DNA of 64,000 nucleotides from Cardiocondyla obscurior (taxonomy: Eukaryota; Arthropoda; Insecta; Hymenoptera; Formicidae). A model generated the notes under the pieces. It had not been told where the DNA came from and made no database searches. It saw nothing but the letters and a program-made list of their open reading frames with translations. Positions 1 through 13,600 of the stretch are shown here, piece after piece. Position 1 is the stretch's first letter, and every line of letters starts with the position of its first letter. The position numbers and the translations under genes are program-made. The stretch covers positions 598,001 to 662,000 of the forward strand of contig NC_091864.1 in the NCBI RefSeq assembly GCF_019399895.1, read 5' to 3'.

Positions 1-3000
1 CGTTTCCTGCCGTATCGCTTCTGTATTCTTGATACATCCGCGGAGAAGTTTTACTAGTTTTAAAAACTTACGACCATTTTCTTTCTTTAAAAATCTCATA
101 CGTTTAGACTCGACGGAAATAATTAAGAAGGGAATTTTTAGAATCTGAGATATATATATTTTTTGTTAGAAGTAAATTGACTCTTAATTAGACTCTGCAA
201 AGGTATCGTTTCTATATCTTATCTTCCTACCCGGCGAAGTGTTGCTTCGTTTGTTTTTGTACTCGTGCTGTTACTCAAACATTTGCCGATGTCCCATTTC
301 ACGTTAGGCCGAAACAAGAAGTATCGACATGCCTTTCGTTATCCTTCAATGTACTCTCGCGGAAAGGCTGGAGATACATATTGTACGACAGCTGCAACCG
401 AGACACCCGCTGAGATTTCGCTTCGTCAGAGAACAATGGCAATGTTGTCTTTCCTGTGATAGAACAGAGGCACGAAAGAAAACTCCGAATGGTTATTGAA
501 GGAAATAAGGTCGCCGAAAGAAAATTGCAGGCTGTCACGTGAAGCATTTCTCATATTTTGATTCTTTGTCAGATCTCTTTGAGTCCAACGGTATGAATTT
601 ATACTGAGAAGTTTTTCTTTTTTTTTTTTTAACTTAACTGTTTTAAATGTAAAATCTTCATAATTATATACGTTCTTTTTTGCAACTTTCCCTTGCTTGA
701 TGATTTCGAATGAAATTTTCGTGTCGGGCGCCGTTTAAAAGTACGAATTTTTTTCTTTTTCTTTTTTTTTTTTTTTTTAATTGCCATTGCACGGTTTTTC
801 CATCTATTGTTTAAACTCACGTCGAACGTTTCTGATTGACGTAGTTAATTCTTGAGGAATTAAACTGGTGGATGGAAGAGCCGTGCAGGAAGGCGGATCG
901 TTAAGTGAAATAGAAGGGAAGCGTTCGCAACTAGCCACAATTGCCGCTTCTCCGACGAACGATTTTCATGAATATTCATTTCCGTATCCTCTTATGAGTG
1001 CCGTAAACACGCTTAGCTTGCTTCACCGAAACGCGAATCTATACATTCATTTCCGTAGTTACGTGTTTCTTTAATTAGCGGATTTTAGCTGCCGTCAGTA
1101 AGATGGAGGGCTCTCTTTTAAAGTTCTCCCGTTTAATATACCAGTAAAAATGTCTAATTTGCTCGCTATTAATTATCTAATAAATTGATCTCGCTCACCA
1201 GCACTTATTTGATTAATGCGAACGGTACGGAAATTAAACTTTGAAGTGAACTCAAAACTCCTACTGTTGTTGACAATAAGCGTTAATGGGTTAAAAGCAA
1301 ATTAGAAGCGGAGCTAATGTTCCTCTCCGATATGCAGTATTTCATTAAGTGTCGCGTCGGGGCGTCTTTTGATTAATAAATGTATCTCGTGATAACATTC
1401 GCCGGAAATTTACTCGCCGCGATAAGCGCTCTATTTTTTTTTTTCTCGCAGCCGGGTTTTAAAAAATTCTATTACGCGCCTCTGGCTCGCGGCTCGCCCG
1501 TCGATTTGGACGGCTTGACAATTTAAACAAAAAAGTAATTTCCAGCAAAGTATATATCGCGGTATGTTAAATCTGCGCTTAAATTGGCGGGCTCGCGAGT
1601 TTCACGCTATTTTCCGCTCTGTTAATTCTGCTGGTTACGCGAAAGTAGTGCTCCTTTGTCACCTTTGCGAGCGTACGCTTCCAGGAACAGACTTCTTACG
1701 GTTCCACGGAGCCGGCAAAATGTGCGGGCAGCGTGCGTCCAGCTGAAGGGGTTGTTGCGCTCTAGCGAGGCGGCGCGGCTGCAGTTAATCCCGGTCGCGT
1801 TCAGAACACACGCCGTACGCTCCGCACTGCGGCTCTTTCCGCCGGATTACTCGTCGGCGCGGTGTAAATCGCATCGGTCACTGCTACCGCGCGTAAATCA
1901 TAGACGGTCGCGTCTTCGTACGTGCCCCTCGTTCTTCCGCAAAAGTACATCAGACGTTGCACCGGACGGGAATTGAAAATGCGGGCGCGAATGTCCCCTT
2001 TTCGCGCTTCCGAGACACGTTCCGCGAGCCGTAGCGGACGTCGCTTCGTATTTTCCTCGTTCCTTACGGCGTGACACGCGCGCGTGGCACGATTCGTCTC
2101 GATCGCGTTTTCCGCGCGGAATTCACGGCGAAGGGTATAACTGTTCCATTCCCGTTCTCCGTTCGACTTTGCCAACGTTGCTCGACGCGCGCGCTATTTT
2201 CTCTCACATCCGGCCACCGATGCATCCGGGAGCATCCTTTGAGCATCCTTGTGAGAACATATGCGCACCGCTTGCATGCGATTTATCAGGCGGGTCTAAG
2301 TCCTTTGCTCCGCCAACAGTTAGGGTCGAGTAAGCCGGGATTAGCGGAGTCTTCGCCGCCACTGTTCTCTTCGTAGATTATAGCCCCCTCGCCCATGATA
2401 CAGACGGAGAAAGAAAATTTACTTAACCGAAGTTGGTGCTAAGCTAACGTTGATGCAACCGGCTCCCCGGGCCAGCTGGGAATTTCATTAGATTAATCTT
2501 GTCGTTTTCCTCGCCCGCGCGCGAAAATTTATCGCGAATACTCACAATCTGGGAAGTGCAGCGATGATTATGCGCTGCCGAAGACGTTAACGAAGGAAAG
2601 ATAAAGGGAGGGAGGGGGGGAGTAAGAGAGAGAAGATTTCAGGTTGTCTGCAGCAGATCGCACGGATGCAATTCGTTTGCAGCTAAGCTCTCGGCGGGTC
2701 ATTTACTTCGAAACAATTCAGGTCTTAGATGCGACGCCACGCCGGTGTCGTATACGTCAGTGTCAAGGAGACACGATCCGACACCGAGCTACCAGCTACG
2801 ACCTACGGCACCGAGAAATCCGCTTTGCTTCCGCCAGCATTTTCCCGACGCGTCGTTTTTCTTTTTTTTTTTTTTTTTATATTTTTTTATTCTCGCAGCG
2901 TTCGCCTTCCTTATTTAGCGACTGGCGGAGAAAGCCAGAACGAGGAATTGCCCGGCTCGGGAGCATCAAAAACGCGTATCTGCGAGAATACGCGCCGCGA

Positions 3001-6000
3001 AAAATACTAAAGCCGCGGAAGAAACGCCGGTTCGCGGCCGCGGGAATTTGTGGCGAGTCCGTAAATGCGCAAATAGACATTTTTTTTTTTCCTACATTTC
3101 GTCGGGACGGAAGAAAAGCCGGCTACCGCCGACAAACGCGCTGAAATTTATATAAATATCAGTTATTAATAATATAATATAATATTCGTTGTAAATCATA
3201 TAAAATCATTAATTGAAAGGTAAATAATAAATATGGATAAATATATATATATCTCTCTTTCGGAACATTAAATTGTGGGTGATATATAAACTGCGTGTAA
3301 TAATTTGCAATGGTTTCGGCTGTATACATTAAATTTTTAATCGATCGAAAATTGATTAACTGGATTCGATTACGAAATATCGGCGTGTTTTCGAAACCCG
3401 ATTTAATTTAATTAATAACATTTGAAACGTTACGCGGTTTTGCATTTTACAAAATGGTGCACGAAGAGTCGTCGTAATCGCGCTCAAAGAATACCTTCGA
3501 TCACGGTATATGAAACTCTGCATAATTACGAGCGAGCTGGACTCATCCGTTTCAACGAGAGAGTTACTCCCGCGACTTCATCTTCCGGCGAGCAATTTTT
3601 AACGTCAAGTCGAATATGCAGGCGCGGGAAGGATATCGATCTCGAAGCGGTAGTCATAATTTTTATAAAGTTTACGGCGTTCTGACGTAAATTCCGGCTC
3701 CACCCCTCGTAGATTGCACGTTGTTACGGCGCGAGATAAATCTTCTCGCCCGAAAGGCGAGTTTAACGTCGTGATCTTCGCGAACGCGACATTTCGTGAG
3801 CCGCGCACCTCAGAGTTTACGATCCCGTGCTTTTTATTCGTGAGCCCACGGGTTTGCCTGGCCGGGTGATTCATTTATGAAGGTGCGAAACGCTGGAGGG
3901 AAACGTCTAGGTAACAGCCGGGAAATCGATTTCTTAGGGAGAATCTTAAATATCATTTCTTTCCGTTTCTATTAGTTGGACGAGATTCCGCTTCGGCGAA
4001 GATCGTCGAGACCGGACGAAACGGGACGGTGTAAAAGTTGCATCGGGATGGGACTTTTTCCCGCGAAAGTAGCCACAAATCATATATATTTTCCCGCCGC
4101 ACTCTCATAACATGAACGACGTGGATTTATGTCGGCAATAAAATAAAATAAGAAGAAAAAAAAAAAAGTTTTAAGTACATCCGAGTGACAAGTACGGACT
4201 TGGTCGCGATTGAAACGCGCTTCGAGAAATCGCTGCAAGAATAAAAGAAGCAATTTTCTGTTCATTGATTAACAATTTTCATCGATTAAAAAAATACTCG
4301 GTCCTTTGCTGCACCGTTGCCCGCTGTTGATTAAACTGCGAATGTTTCTTTCCTTTCGGGAATTTCGAAAACGTTTCGATTGAGGTACGAAAAAAATCAA
4401 GAGTCGCACGCGTGCAGCTGTCAGATAGGATACCCGAAGTCGATCATTTTTCGTCGTCGAGCTTTAACGGATCGTTAATTCGCAGCGCAGGTTTCACTAG
4501 AATAGAATATCTGCGAGGTTTTTACCGTCCGTGATGCGTAATATCGTGAGAGAAAGCCAGCCCGAATATCGGCATTTGGCGAAGTTTATCGATCAAGCTT
4601 ATATTGAAAACAATCGCTGTTTTTGGGTGGGATTGAAAATTTTTCGTTTGACGCGAAAATTGTTTGTTCCTTCTTACTGACGTCTCGTTTAATGCCGCGG
4701 AAAAAAAATTTTTTTCTAATATATTTAAAACATATTTTTACACGCCTATAATTTTTACGTTAGTATTCGTAGACACTCGAAACCCGTCATTTGAATATCT
4801 CAAATCGGCGTCGCGACTATTGTCCGTTAGCACAGCAGCAACAAACCTCGTTTAAGAAAGTTCATGGTTGGGAACGAGAGAAAAGTGCACTGAGCTCTCA
4901 AGAGATTCTCAAGCAAGCGCACGGGTTGTATACTCGACTGTCAGGCCCTTCGAACAACAAGTTTATTCGCAGTAAAATGCATATCAATAATAATGTCACG
5001 GCTCTCCAATTCAGCGACGTGTCGGACGGCGAGAAAACTCGGTGACACTTTTTCAAGATTTTATGGCAAGGGCATCCAGCGACGCGTAAGACGAACTTGA
5101 AAGATGTTTGCGAGTTTTGTATCATCTTCCACGTTCTCGCGCGTCTGCTTCTTCGGCGTATACAGATCGTTGCGTTTATTATTCGCTAAATCGCTTGTGA
5201 ATAATGGTCGTCGTGAATCTTTTCTCGCGCGAAAGACTAGAGGCTTTCGTTTAAAAGTTCGATTGAAGGTGTGCACACTTGACGAACGAGCGCCAAACGA
5301 ACAGCGAAGGCGAATACTCTCAAACAAATCAATCACTACATGAAAAGAAACATCTGCTTGGGATACGTATCAATTTTATTTTAAGACGGCGTTAATTATA
5401 TTTCTAAATTCCTTTATGTTTTTTTGGAGAGTTAAATGAGAATCATCGGTGAATATTCTTATGTAGGTCGCAGGAATTTTTTTCTTTTTTTTTACTGGCA
5501 AGATTAACTGACTTTGAAATTTGATAAAACTTGAAGAAAACGAGGAAAATCGCGAGAATGGTTTATCTACTCGAGAGACTTTGTGATAATTTTCGTTACT
5601 TTTGAGTTTCGTTTGTACTGCGCGCGAGCGAGATGTATAAAACATTTTATCTGGCTTCCTTTTGTATCTTTCACAAAGGAAATCAGCCGACACCGAGGTC
5701 AACCTTCATTGTGCGTCAGTTTCGTGTTCGTGGCGATGACACTTCGCGAAAGGGAACGATTGAGAAAATAAATTGGTTTTCACGTTGTATTTATTGCGCG
5801 CATTGACAAGTCACAGCGAGATAACCGTCGTAATCTATAAATAATATTTGCGTGGGCTAACGTTACAATTTACAAATACGTATCACATATAAATTATTCA
5901 TCCGAGTTTAGATAATTATATTTGTAATTTAAATAATAATTTGGAATAATTTAAATATGGAATAATGAACTTGTCACGATCCGACGTACCCTTGTATTTC

Positions 6001-8023
6001 TAATTTAATTATTTTAAATTCTTTTGACGCTCAAAAGTAAAAAAAAAAAAATCGTAAATTATTATCAATTACATATTAAAATTATTTTAACTTTTTTAGT
6101 TTTAAAAATTATTTTATGTCTCTAATTACGCGGATTAACTACCGCCAATATATTTTCATACAAAAAATTATAATTTGCATAAAAAGTTAATTATAATTAA
6201 TTAAACAATGATAAACGTTATGCGTACGTGGCGATTATTTTTAATCTCTCTTTGACGCAAGTTATTTGGCGCTCATACATTTCTTTATAAATTCCTGAAT
6301 TATAGAGATGCGTCAACCGGCCGAGTTCGACGTCGACGTTTGAGAAAATAATTATAATGGTCGCGAGATCGGTTCTAGGGCGAAGATTCCGTACTGTTCG
6401 CAACGGCAGCGAGAGTAGAGCGGCGTTCTAAAGTCGGCCGCTATTATTTCAACGGTATATGCTACGTCGCGATATTATACCGTCGCGATGCAGGTGCAGG
6501 TAAGGTGGCGGGGCCTATAGAAGGCCGTGCAGCGCAAATTCTGACGCCGCGGCCGAGATGTACGACTAGCCCGCCTATCTGGCAGATACTTCGGTCATAA
6601 ATTCGGCAGGAATGGGGTGTCGGTATATCGTATAGATACGGGCCCCTATCTACGTGCCTACCCCGCGTCCCAACCGCCCCGCCGAATACTCCAAAGGCCT
6701 CCACGTCCAGCGGAGGCACCCTCCCGGCTCCCTGTATCTCTCCCCATCACCATTACCTTGGCCCCGCTACGTGCATCTTGCACCTGCATCCGATCGTATC
6801 GTCTCTCTCACGCGCTCCCGTTCAATTATTCCGAGACGCCGAGGAAATCAATACCCGCGGAGACAGATCGCGCTTTCTTGATGCATATTCATCTGGATGC
6901 TTGGAGGAGACAATACCATTTCTATCGACTCCGATCAGTTTACAGCGATCCGACGGCGCGGTAATAGAATGCATTATTTATCATTACTTTATTTTGTCGG
7001 CAGTTGTCTTTCTTAACACAGGGACCGCGACATTCGTCGGTGACGGCGTGTCGTTGGTGTGTCATTTTTATTTGTTAAAAAAGAAAAAAATTACGTTCCC
7101 TGTTCGTTCGCTAAGTGTGTACATCTTTATAGAAATTGTAATAGATATGAATTTTTCAACGCTTATTTCTTCGCGAAATTGGAAAAGTATTTTTTTTTTT
7201 ATAGAATTTTAGTTTATTTTATTTTAGTTTTTAATTAGTGGCTTGATAATCGGATTAAGAATTACATGTGCTTAATTTACGTCGACTCTCGTGACATACT
7301 GATTCGCGGGAACAAAGAGCTTCGATGTTCCGCCGCAACGATATTAAACTTTGAACTCGGTTAATATGAAAGTTCAACAATTGAGTTCCGCGTCCGAGAT
7401 TTTTCGAAGTGGAAGTTGGCGAAAAAGTGTTCGCCGTCTAAGTAATTCGCGTCTACTTCTGGCAATCGCCGGCTGCCGTTCGTAAATATTTTTCGTATCC
7501 GAACAATCCGCGATCAACTGAGCGACTGATTCGTTCGCGTGGATTGCTAAGCGTGGAAAAAAAAAAAAAAAAAATACGCCGCCGCCGGCGCTATATTATT
7601 TTACGTACTGCCTCCACTTTGCCGATAAGAATGCATTACGATTGCCGGTTTACGTTATTTGAATCTCCGTCGAAGTACGCCGTCTCCAATGATGTATTTT
7701 GCATTGCGATTCAGAGAATAACGGAACGGCGCTATTCGATTTCTTGACAAACGTGCATGAAGCACGTATCATGTATCCGTTACCTTCGCCAACCTATATA
7801 TCTTGGTGGGTGCACTATCAAGGATTTACAAGAGTCGACCATTCTGCAACCACCCAATCCAACTTCTCCGGCTCCGGCGCGATCCTTCAGGGTCGCTTTC
7901 GGCTATCTCGTTCCGAGCGATTCGACCTGCGACGTATCCACTCACACCTGCGCCCATTCCTCTCACGTTTACCTTCTTTTTTTTTTTTTTTTCTCCGCTG
8001 CCGGCGCGGATGTTCGTCTCGAG
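1..8023. other. no recognised gene; mixed AT-rich and CpG-dense DNA
   Basis: CpG-dense stretches near 1.56-3.14 kb and 6.3-7.0 kb have overlapping open frames in several phases on both strands, which is what high-GC non-coding DNA produces. The remainder is AT-rich with homopolymers (for example T runs near 763-779 and 2861-2879, and an A run near 7556-7571). No frame matches a protein I know. The CpG-dense stretches could be promoters or enhancers of upstream dlg1 isoforms. Confidence 0.6.
2606..2620 (+). other. G-quadruplex-capable run
   Basis: GGGAGGGAGGGGGGG can supply four G-triplets on the plus strand. It lies within the CpG-dense stretch 1.56-3.14 kb and is followed by an AGAGAG tract. 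Confidence 0.45.
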
Positions 8024-8223
8024 GACTCGGGGAAAATCGATCCGAGAAGATTCGGGCCCTACAGCGGCGAAGGGTTTCGGACTTTGGCTTTCGAGGACTT
8101 CATGAAGGATTTCCGAAGGGTCGACGGGATTCCGGGCCGCGACGGCGACGAAGACGACGAGGACGGTCGTGGTAACGAAGAGGGTAGGGCTGCTCGTGGG
8201 GATTCGAGGGCGTCGACCCTCAG
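8024..8223 (+). CDS. candidate exon of unknown gene
   Basis: A poly-pyrimidine run ending near 7995 is followed by CTCGAG (AG at 8022-8023). An open frame then reads DSGKIDPRRFGPYSG and FRTLAFEDFMKDFRR, followed by an acidic Asp/Glu/Gly-rich stretch, up to a good donor CCTCAG|GTACGG (GT at 8224). Codon use and composition look coding, and the region is GC-rich relative to its surroundings. The polypyrimidine tract lies about 25 bases from the AG, which is acceptable but not ideal. The frame ends with two bases left over, so it cannot splice in frame directly to the dlg1 L27 exon. I do not recognise the protein. A chance frame in CpG-rich DNA remains the main alternative. Confidence 0.28.
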
Positions 8224-10601
8224 GTACGGAGAAGGGAATTCTCGTGTCTCTCGGAGGGAAAAAGATATTTATTGGGCCGGTGGTGGCCCGGAGAAACGGC
8301 GAGGAAGCAGCGGAAATGAAGATCTGGCTGGAAGGTACACCGGCGAATCGCTAGAGATGTCGAAGGGTGAAGGGACTCTGGGACTGCAAAGAAGAGGAGC
8401 GAGAAAGAGAGAATATAGATAGGTAGATGGATCGTTGCACTCGGTACGAGAGCGGGGGATAAAAAAAAAAAAAAAACGTGATGACACGGCGGCGGCGGCG
8501 GAAACGGTGGCACGAATTTCTCGTCGTTTTCCAGAGATCTTTCCGAGTCGAGATGTACACCGTAGAGCAGGTATGACATTTTTTGCGGCGACAGCGGCTA
8601 TCGCACGTAACCCTAGGCGGCAGAGGCAGGGAATGGGAGAACGGGGGGGAAATCAGTCATCGGCAACCGGCCGGCGCGGTACATATATGCGGCACATATG
8701 AAACTCGACGCACGCGACTTTAAAGTTACGCTCGCTAGCTGTCGGCGCAGCAAACGCCACATCTACCTTCCAGCGTACGTCGCACGTGCCTGGACGAGAA
8801 TTTTTAACCGGTCTAAATCTTGAAAACGTCTTAAACGCACCGAGTACGTACGGCGGTTAGACCGTTAACCGGAAATTAGCGAGCGCTCGCAGCGAAGTGT
8901 TCGATTAAGTTTTAACAACCGGAACAAGAATCGATAGAAGATAGGGAAACTAATCGGAAAATGAGGTAGGAGTACATCGGGTATTTGCTCGGAGTATCCT
9001 GTTTTCGAGGAAAAATTAGGACAAACGATGTCTAGAGGAATCGAAAACACGAGAAAGGGCGAGAAGATCGAAGTAGCGCAAAGAAAGAAAGAAGGGAGGT
9101 GAAAAATCGGAAGTCAATTTACTCTGTGACAATCGTTTAAAGTTACGATGTAACTGCAGCCTCAGCAGTGTTCTATAGTCGGTTTGCAATGTTACGCGAG
9201 TCGTATTTTCGTTGCACGCCCGGTTGACAAAGCGCCCAACTTACATTGATTTTATCTATCGCTCTACAATAGTAATTATATATATTGACATACGTATCGC
9301 ACATTTAATTCTATCCGATTAAATTTTGCGTAATGCATTTAAATCTGAAAGTCATTATTCAATGGACCAATTTAACATGAATAATTTTCAACACTGTTAA
9401 TTTCTGTTATCGAATAATTTCGGACGAGTCGCGCTTGTTCATGCGGGATAACAATACCGAAAGTTGGCGATACAAAATAGGTAGCTGGCTGAAATTATGT
9501 AACGCACAGATAGAATCGAGCGAGTGTAACGCGAAGTTGAAACTTACCTCCGCGTTTAATACGAAAATATATTTATACGTAATTTAAATAATTATTTGCG
9601 GCTCGCAGGGAAACGTAACGAGGAATATTATTCGAATATATCACCCGATCGCGGGCGAAATCTCTTTGCCGAACACGTTTGCCAAACATAATCATTTCGA
9701 CTTGGTGGCAGGGCTCATCCGAGCGATGAAAAACGATCCTCGGGTCGTATGAAAAAGGTTCCGGGAGTACCGTCGCCGACTTTGAACTTCGAAATTTTGT
9801 TGACGTACCTCGAGGGTAGAATATGTCTGCCAGCCACCCAGTAGCCAGCCACACGTGCGGCGCAACGCGAAAATTGTTTCGCTATCGGAAATATTTTCGG
9901 CACGCCATCATAACGTCATCAAGCGTACGATTTAATGACTTAAAATATATTTTTTTTTATTATTTCCTTCGCACCCATTTCTCGCATTTAATCACTCGAA
10001 GTTTCGAGCTTCGACCGTTTACTCGTTTTCACTGTTTCGCACAACAAAATGTGTAGATAAAAAATTTTCCTACCACCCACACGGGGAAAGTTATTCATTC
10101 GTGATTAAAACTAAAAGTGAGGGTCAATCGCGCAAAAGTTTTAATTGCATTAATATCACTGTGTACATTACGATATCAAATAAACGCAAAGTACGCGGAG
10201 GCTTTCAAAACGATTCTGGAAACGTTGGTACCGCTTGTGGAAATTTTTATCGTTTAATGAATTAATAATGATTGAATTGCGAATAGTTGAACGGGGTCAG
10301 GCGGACCGAATGCGGCGCGAATTTCGCGGGAATTAAAGTTAAATTGCATTGATTATTCTACCAAGTTAATTGCCGCGACGTATCATTGATTGTACAAACG
10401 CCGCACGCAAATGGCAACTGGTGCGTTAACAGATTTGCGCGATAAATAGTGATTATTGTTGGAATTGGCGTTGCAGCTAGCGTCTCGCGAAAATTATGCG
10501 ACAGATATACGATCTCATACGTGATATTATTATCTGTAAAAGATATCTTCTTCATTCGAACATTACCTGTCGTAATTAATAGTAACGCGATCGTAAACGC
10601 G

Positions 10602-10643
10602 CTTTATTTTATTTTATTTTATTTTTTTATTTTTTTATTTTAT
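10602..10643 (+). repeat. T-rich (TTTTA)n simple repeat
   Basis: Imperfect TTTTA units with longer T runs. Low-complexity only. Confidence 0.85.
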
Positions 10644-13600
10644 CAATCTTTTAGCTGGAAAAATTTTTTTGCGCTTTCTTCTCCCGCGTTACTTTGCACA
10701 TGCAGAATTCCGCGCTTCCTTTTTCAGATCTTCCGTATGTTTCAAGTACAACTCTCACAAATCTAAGACCCGAGAACGCGGAGGCGCTCGGGCGTAACAT
10801 TTTATTCATCAGATCCAATCTCGAAAACGCGGAATCCTTTCTTCGGGAAGACTATAGATGCTCTTTAACGACTGTTGAAGCGCTCAGCATTCTTGAAACT
10901 CAATAGTTTCTTAATGCGCGCATAGGGTTCGTCGGACGACGCGAAACCATCGTCACTCGAGCACGTACAATAATAACGGCGAGTGCTCGAGTCCTGTCAG
11001 ATATTTCGCGTAACGGAAACTCGTTAGAAGCTTCATCTGATCGGCCTCGTGCCTTTCCCACTTCATACCGTTCCACGGCGTCGTCGACTCTCTGTTAAAT
11101 ATCTTTCGCTGCGAACGAGTGACATTATCTTTGTGCCCTTTAAGGCTCGATCATTTACCTTTATTTAAAATCGGCGTTTTATCGTTTCTGATTTTTATTA
11201 ATACACATTTTTGCAAAGAAATCGTAAATATCTACCAATTTTGGGCTGGACAGTTCGCCGATTAATGACCCGGCTTCAGAGAAAAAAACTTACTTCCCGC
11301 GATTGCCCGCGACAACATCGTAATAATTTCTTCGCGTTTTACGGATAAGCCGAGCGATATAATTTGAACGCGTGGCCGCGGGCGTAACTGTGAATTTTCT
11401 TTATCGCGCCTAGCTAAATCCTCCTTTAGAAAGATTCGGCGAGATTTCTGCAAGGAGATAGATAAGTTTGGCGAGGCAAATCCACTGTGTGGCGAAGCCG
11501 CGGGATAAACCGGAATAAACCAGTCACGTTTTTCGCAGAGCTCTTACGGCTCTTTTTTTTTTTTTCCTCGTCTCGATTTCATCTCATTTATAGCGCTTAT
11601 CTACCCCTTTATTCAATGTCGTTGTGGTGGCGAGTTTGATCCCTTAATCAGTTTAGCACGACTATTCTCGTGTTACACGATACCGTCCGGAGGTCGGCAC
11701 GTATCTGGAAATTCTGTGTGTACTTCGTAAAAAAAAAAGAAAAAATTGCATTTAACTTGCCAACCGTGATACATATAAAATTGCATTGTAAAAATTTAAT
11801 AAGCATTAAAGAGTTTTATTATTTTAATTTTCTTTTTTGTATTTTTACGTAGATCATATATCAATCAAAGTAAATTTTTTTTTATTATTATTTCTCGAAA
11901 TATTTCATAATGATTGTTTTATCGGGTGATATATATATCCTTGTATATATAAATCGAAGATTGAAATGCGACACCTGGCTGTGGACGTAAAGCCATTTAT
12001 AGAAGAGGCTCTTTTAACAGCAAAGTAACGGATTAAGAAGCGAGTTTCAAAGTGCAGCTTATCGTAGGTCTCTAAGCTAGTCACTGTAAAGTACTGAAAC
12101 TTATTGCAACGTCCTTGTTTCTTTATTTTTCGAAGCAGAAGGATTTTCCCAGCTTTCACGAGAAGTGCACGCAATAGCGTATTTACGTTACGACACTGCC
12201 GGCATAAATATACAGGTTTAAATGTACATTGAAATTTAATGTACTTCAAATATTTAAATTTACGTGAAAAGATGCTGTTGAAAATTGGAAAAGAAAAAAA
12301 AAAAGAAAAAAAAAGATAACGCGAGTTCTTAAAGAATTCAGTTATATTACACATTCCGTATAAATTTAACCGCGTTGCGTTTTTGGTTTTTTCTTTTTTT
12401 TTTCTTTTCAGTCACTCTCAATTTTGTTTACTTTTGCTGTAAAGTGCAGTGATGAGCGATTATTCAATTTCATTCGAGGTCATCAGGATATTGCGAGCAG
12501 ACGCGCCTGCCTTTCTCAAAGACGTTGCGTTGCAACGGAATTACCTTGTGTTAACCAAGTACTCGAGAGTTCTAGGGGCGAGCAAAGCTCTCGAGGGACA
12601 AGTGGTGAACCTTGGCGTCTCCTTAGACTCCATCTGCACTGCAACGTGGCGGCTCAAAGCCGCGCGCGGAAGCTCTTCTCTCTTCTTACTCTCCTTTCCC
12701 CTTTCATTCCGTACCACAAAGTTAACTCGTTATCAAGATGTTCTTTAAATGCTTTCCAGCGCATAATTATTACGAAACGAGATCGTCATTATTTCATTGG
12801 CAATTTATTTTACATTCTAGTCATTCGGATTTCAGACGTCATTTCAGTTCTAGAGCAGCGAAGTAATTTTTTTTATCCTCGTCGAAGTTCAGCCTGCGAT
12901 GGAAATAAGTCTTTATCGTGCCACGTTGTTCCTATTACTTACAATATAACCTTACGTTAACTTCGAACTGCCTTCCTTATCTCCCGCGCGCGTTTTTCGT
13001 TCTTCGCAGGTAGAAATATTATCAATCTCGGTAAAGAAAAAAAGAGAGAAAAAAAAAATTTCTGTTCGAGCGAGTTTTAAAGTCCCTTTGACGTTTGCAC
13101 AAAAGAATCTTTTCGGAAGGCCGTATAATCCCGAAAGTATCCGACTCTCGTGGGAATTACCGGTGCCGTTTCATTTCGTCGCGATGCATCTCGCGCCCGC
13201 GCGAACGGAAGAAAGCCGGGAGATAAAGAAGAAAGTCGCGCGGCAGCCAAAGGGATATATTCCCTCGGCGTTACGGCTCGCCTTCTTTCTGCCTAGGGTA
13301 ATCGCATATGGAGGATACGAGGTCCGTTGGATCGGTTAGGATAACGCCTTTCGCACCGCGCGTTTCCTGGCCTGCGCTTGACTCTTTCTACTTGCGGCGC
13401 TCCCGCCGCCGTGAGCGAGAGACTTATCCGCCACCGCGAGCAACGTGCCATTCGACGCCGCCACTCTATTTCGAAACTTGTCGGCGCGTTGTATAAATTT
13501 AATCCGGATTTCATCTTCATCGCGGTATTACCACGGTAAAGTTATATATAAGAGAGGAGTTAATATTATTATGCTCAAAGACTTCATACGCTGGTAAGGG

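Noticed and set aside
2644..3144. 166-codon plus-strand frame
   Set aside because: It contains a run of phenylalanines translated from poly(T) and is arginine-rich; a second phase is open over the same bases. It looks like a composition effect.
12411..12960. Strong acceptor-like TTTTCTTTTCAG followed by frames of 99 and 178 codons
   Set aside because: The acceptor is good, but no convincing donor ends the frames and the translations match nothing. It could be a non-coding leader exon, which cannot be shown from sequence.
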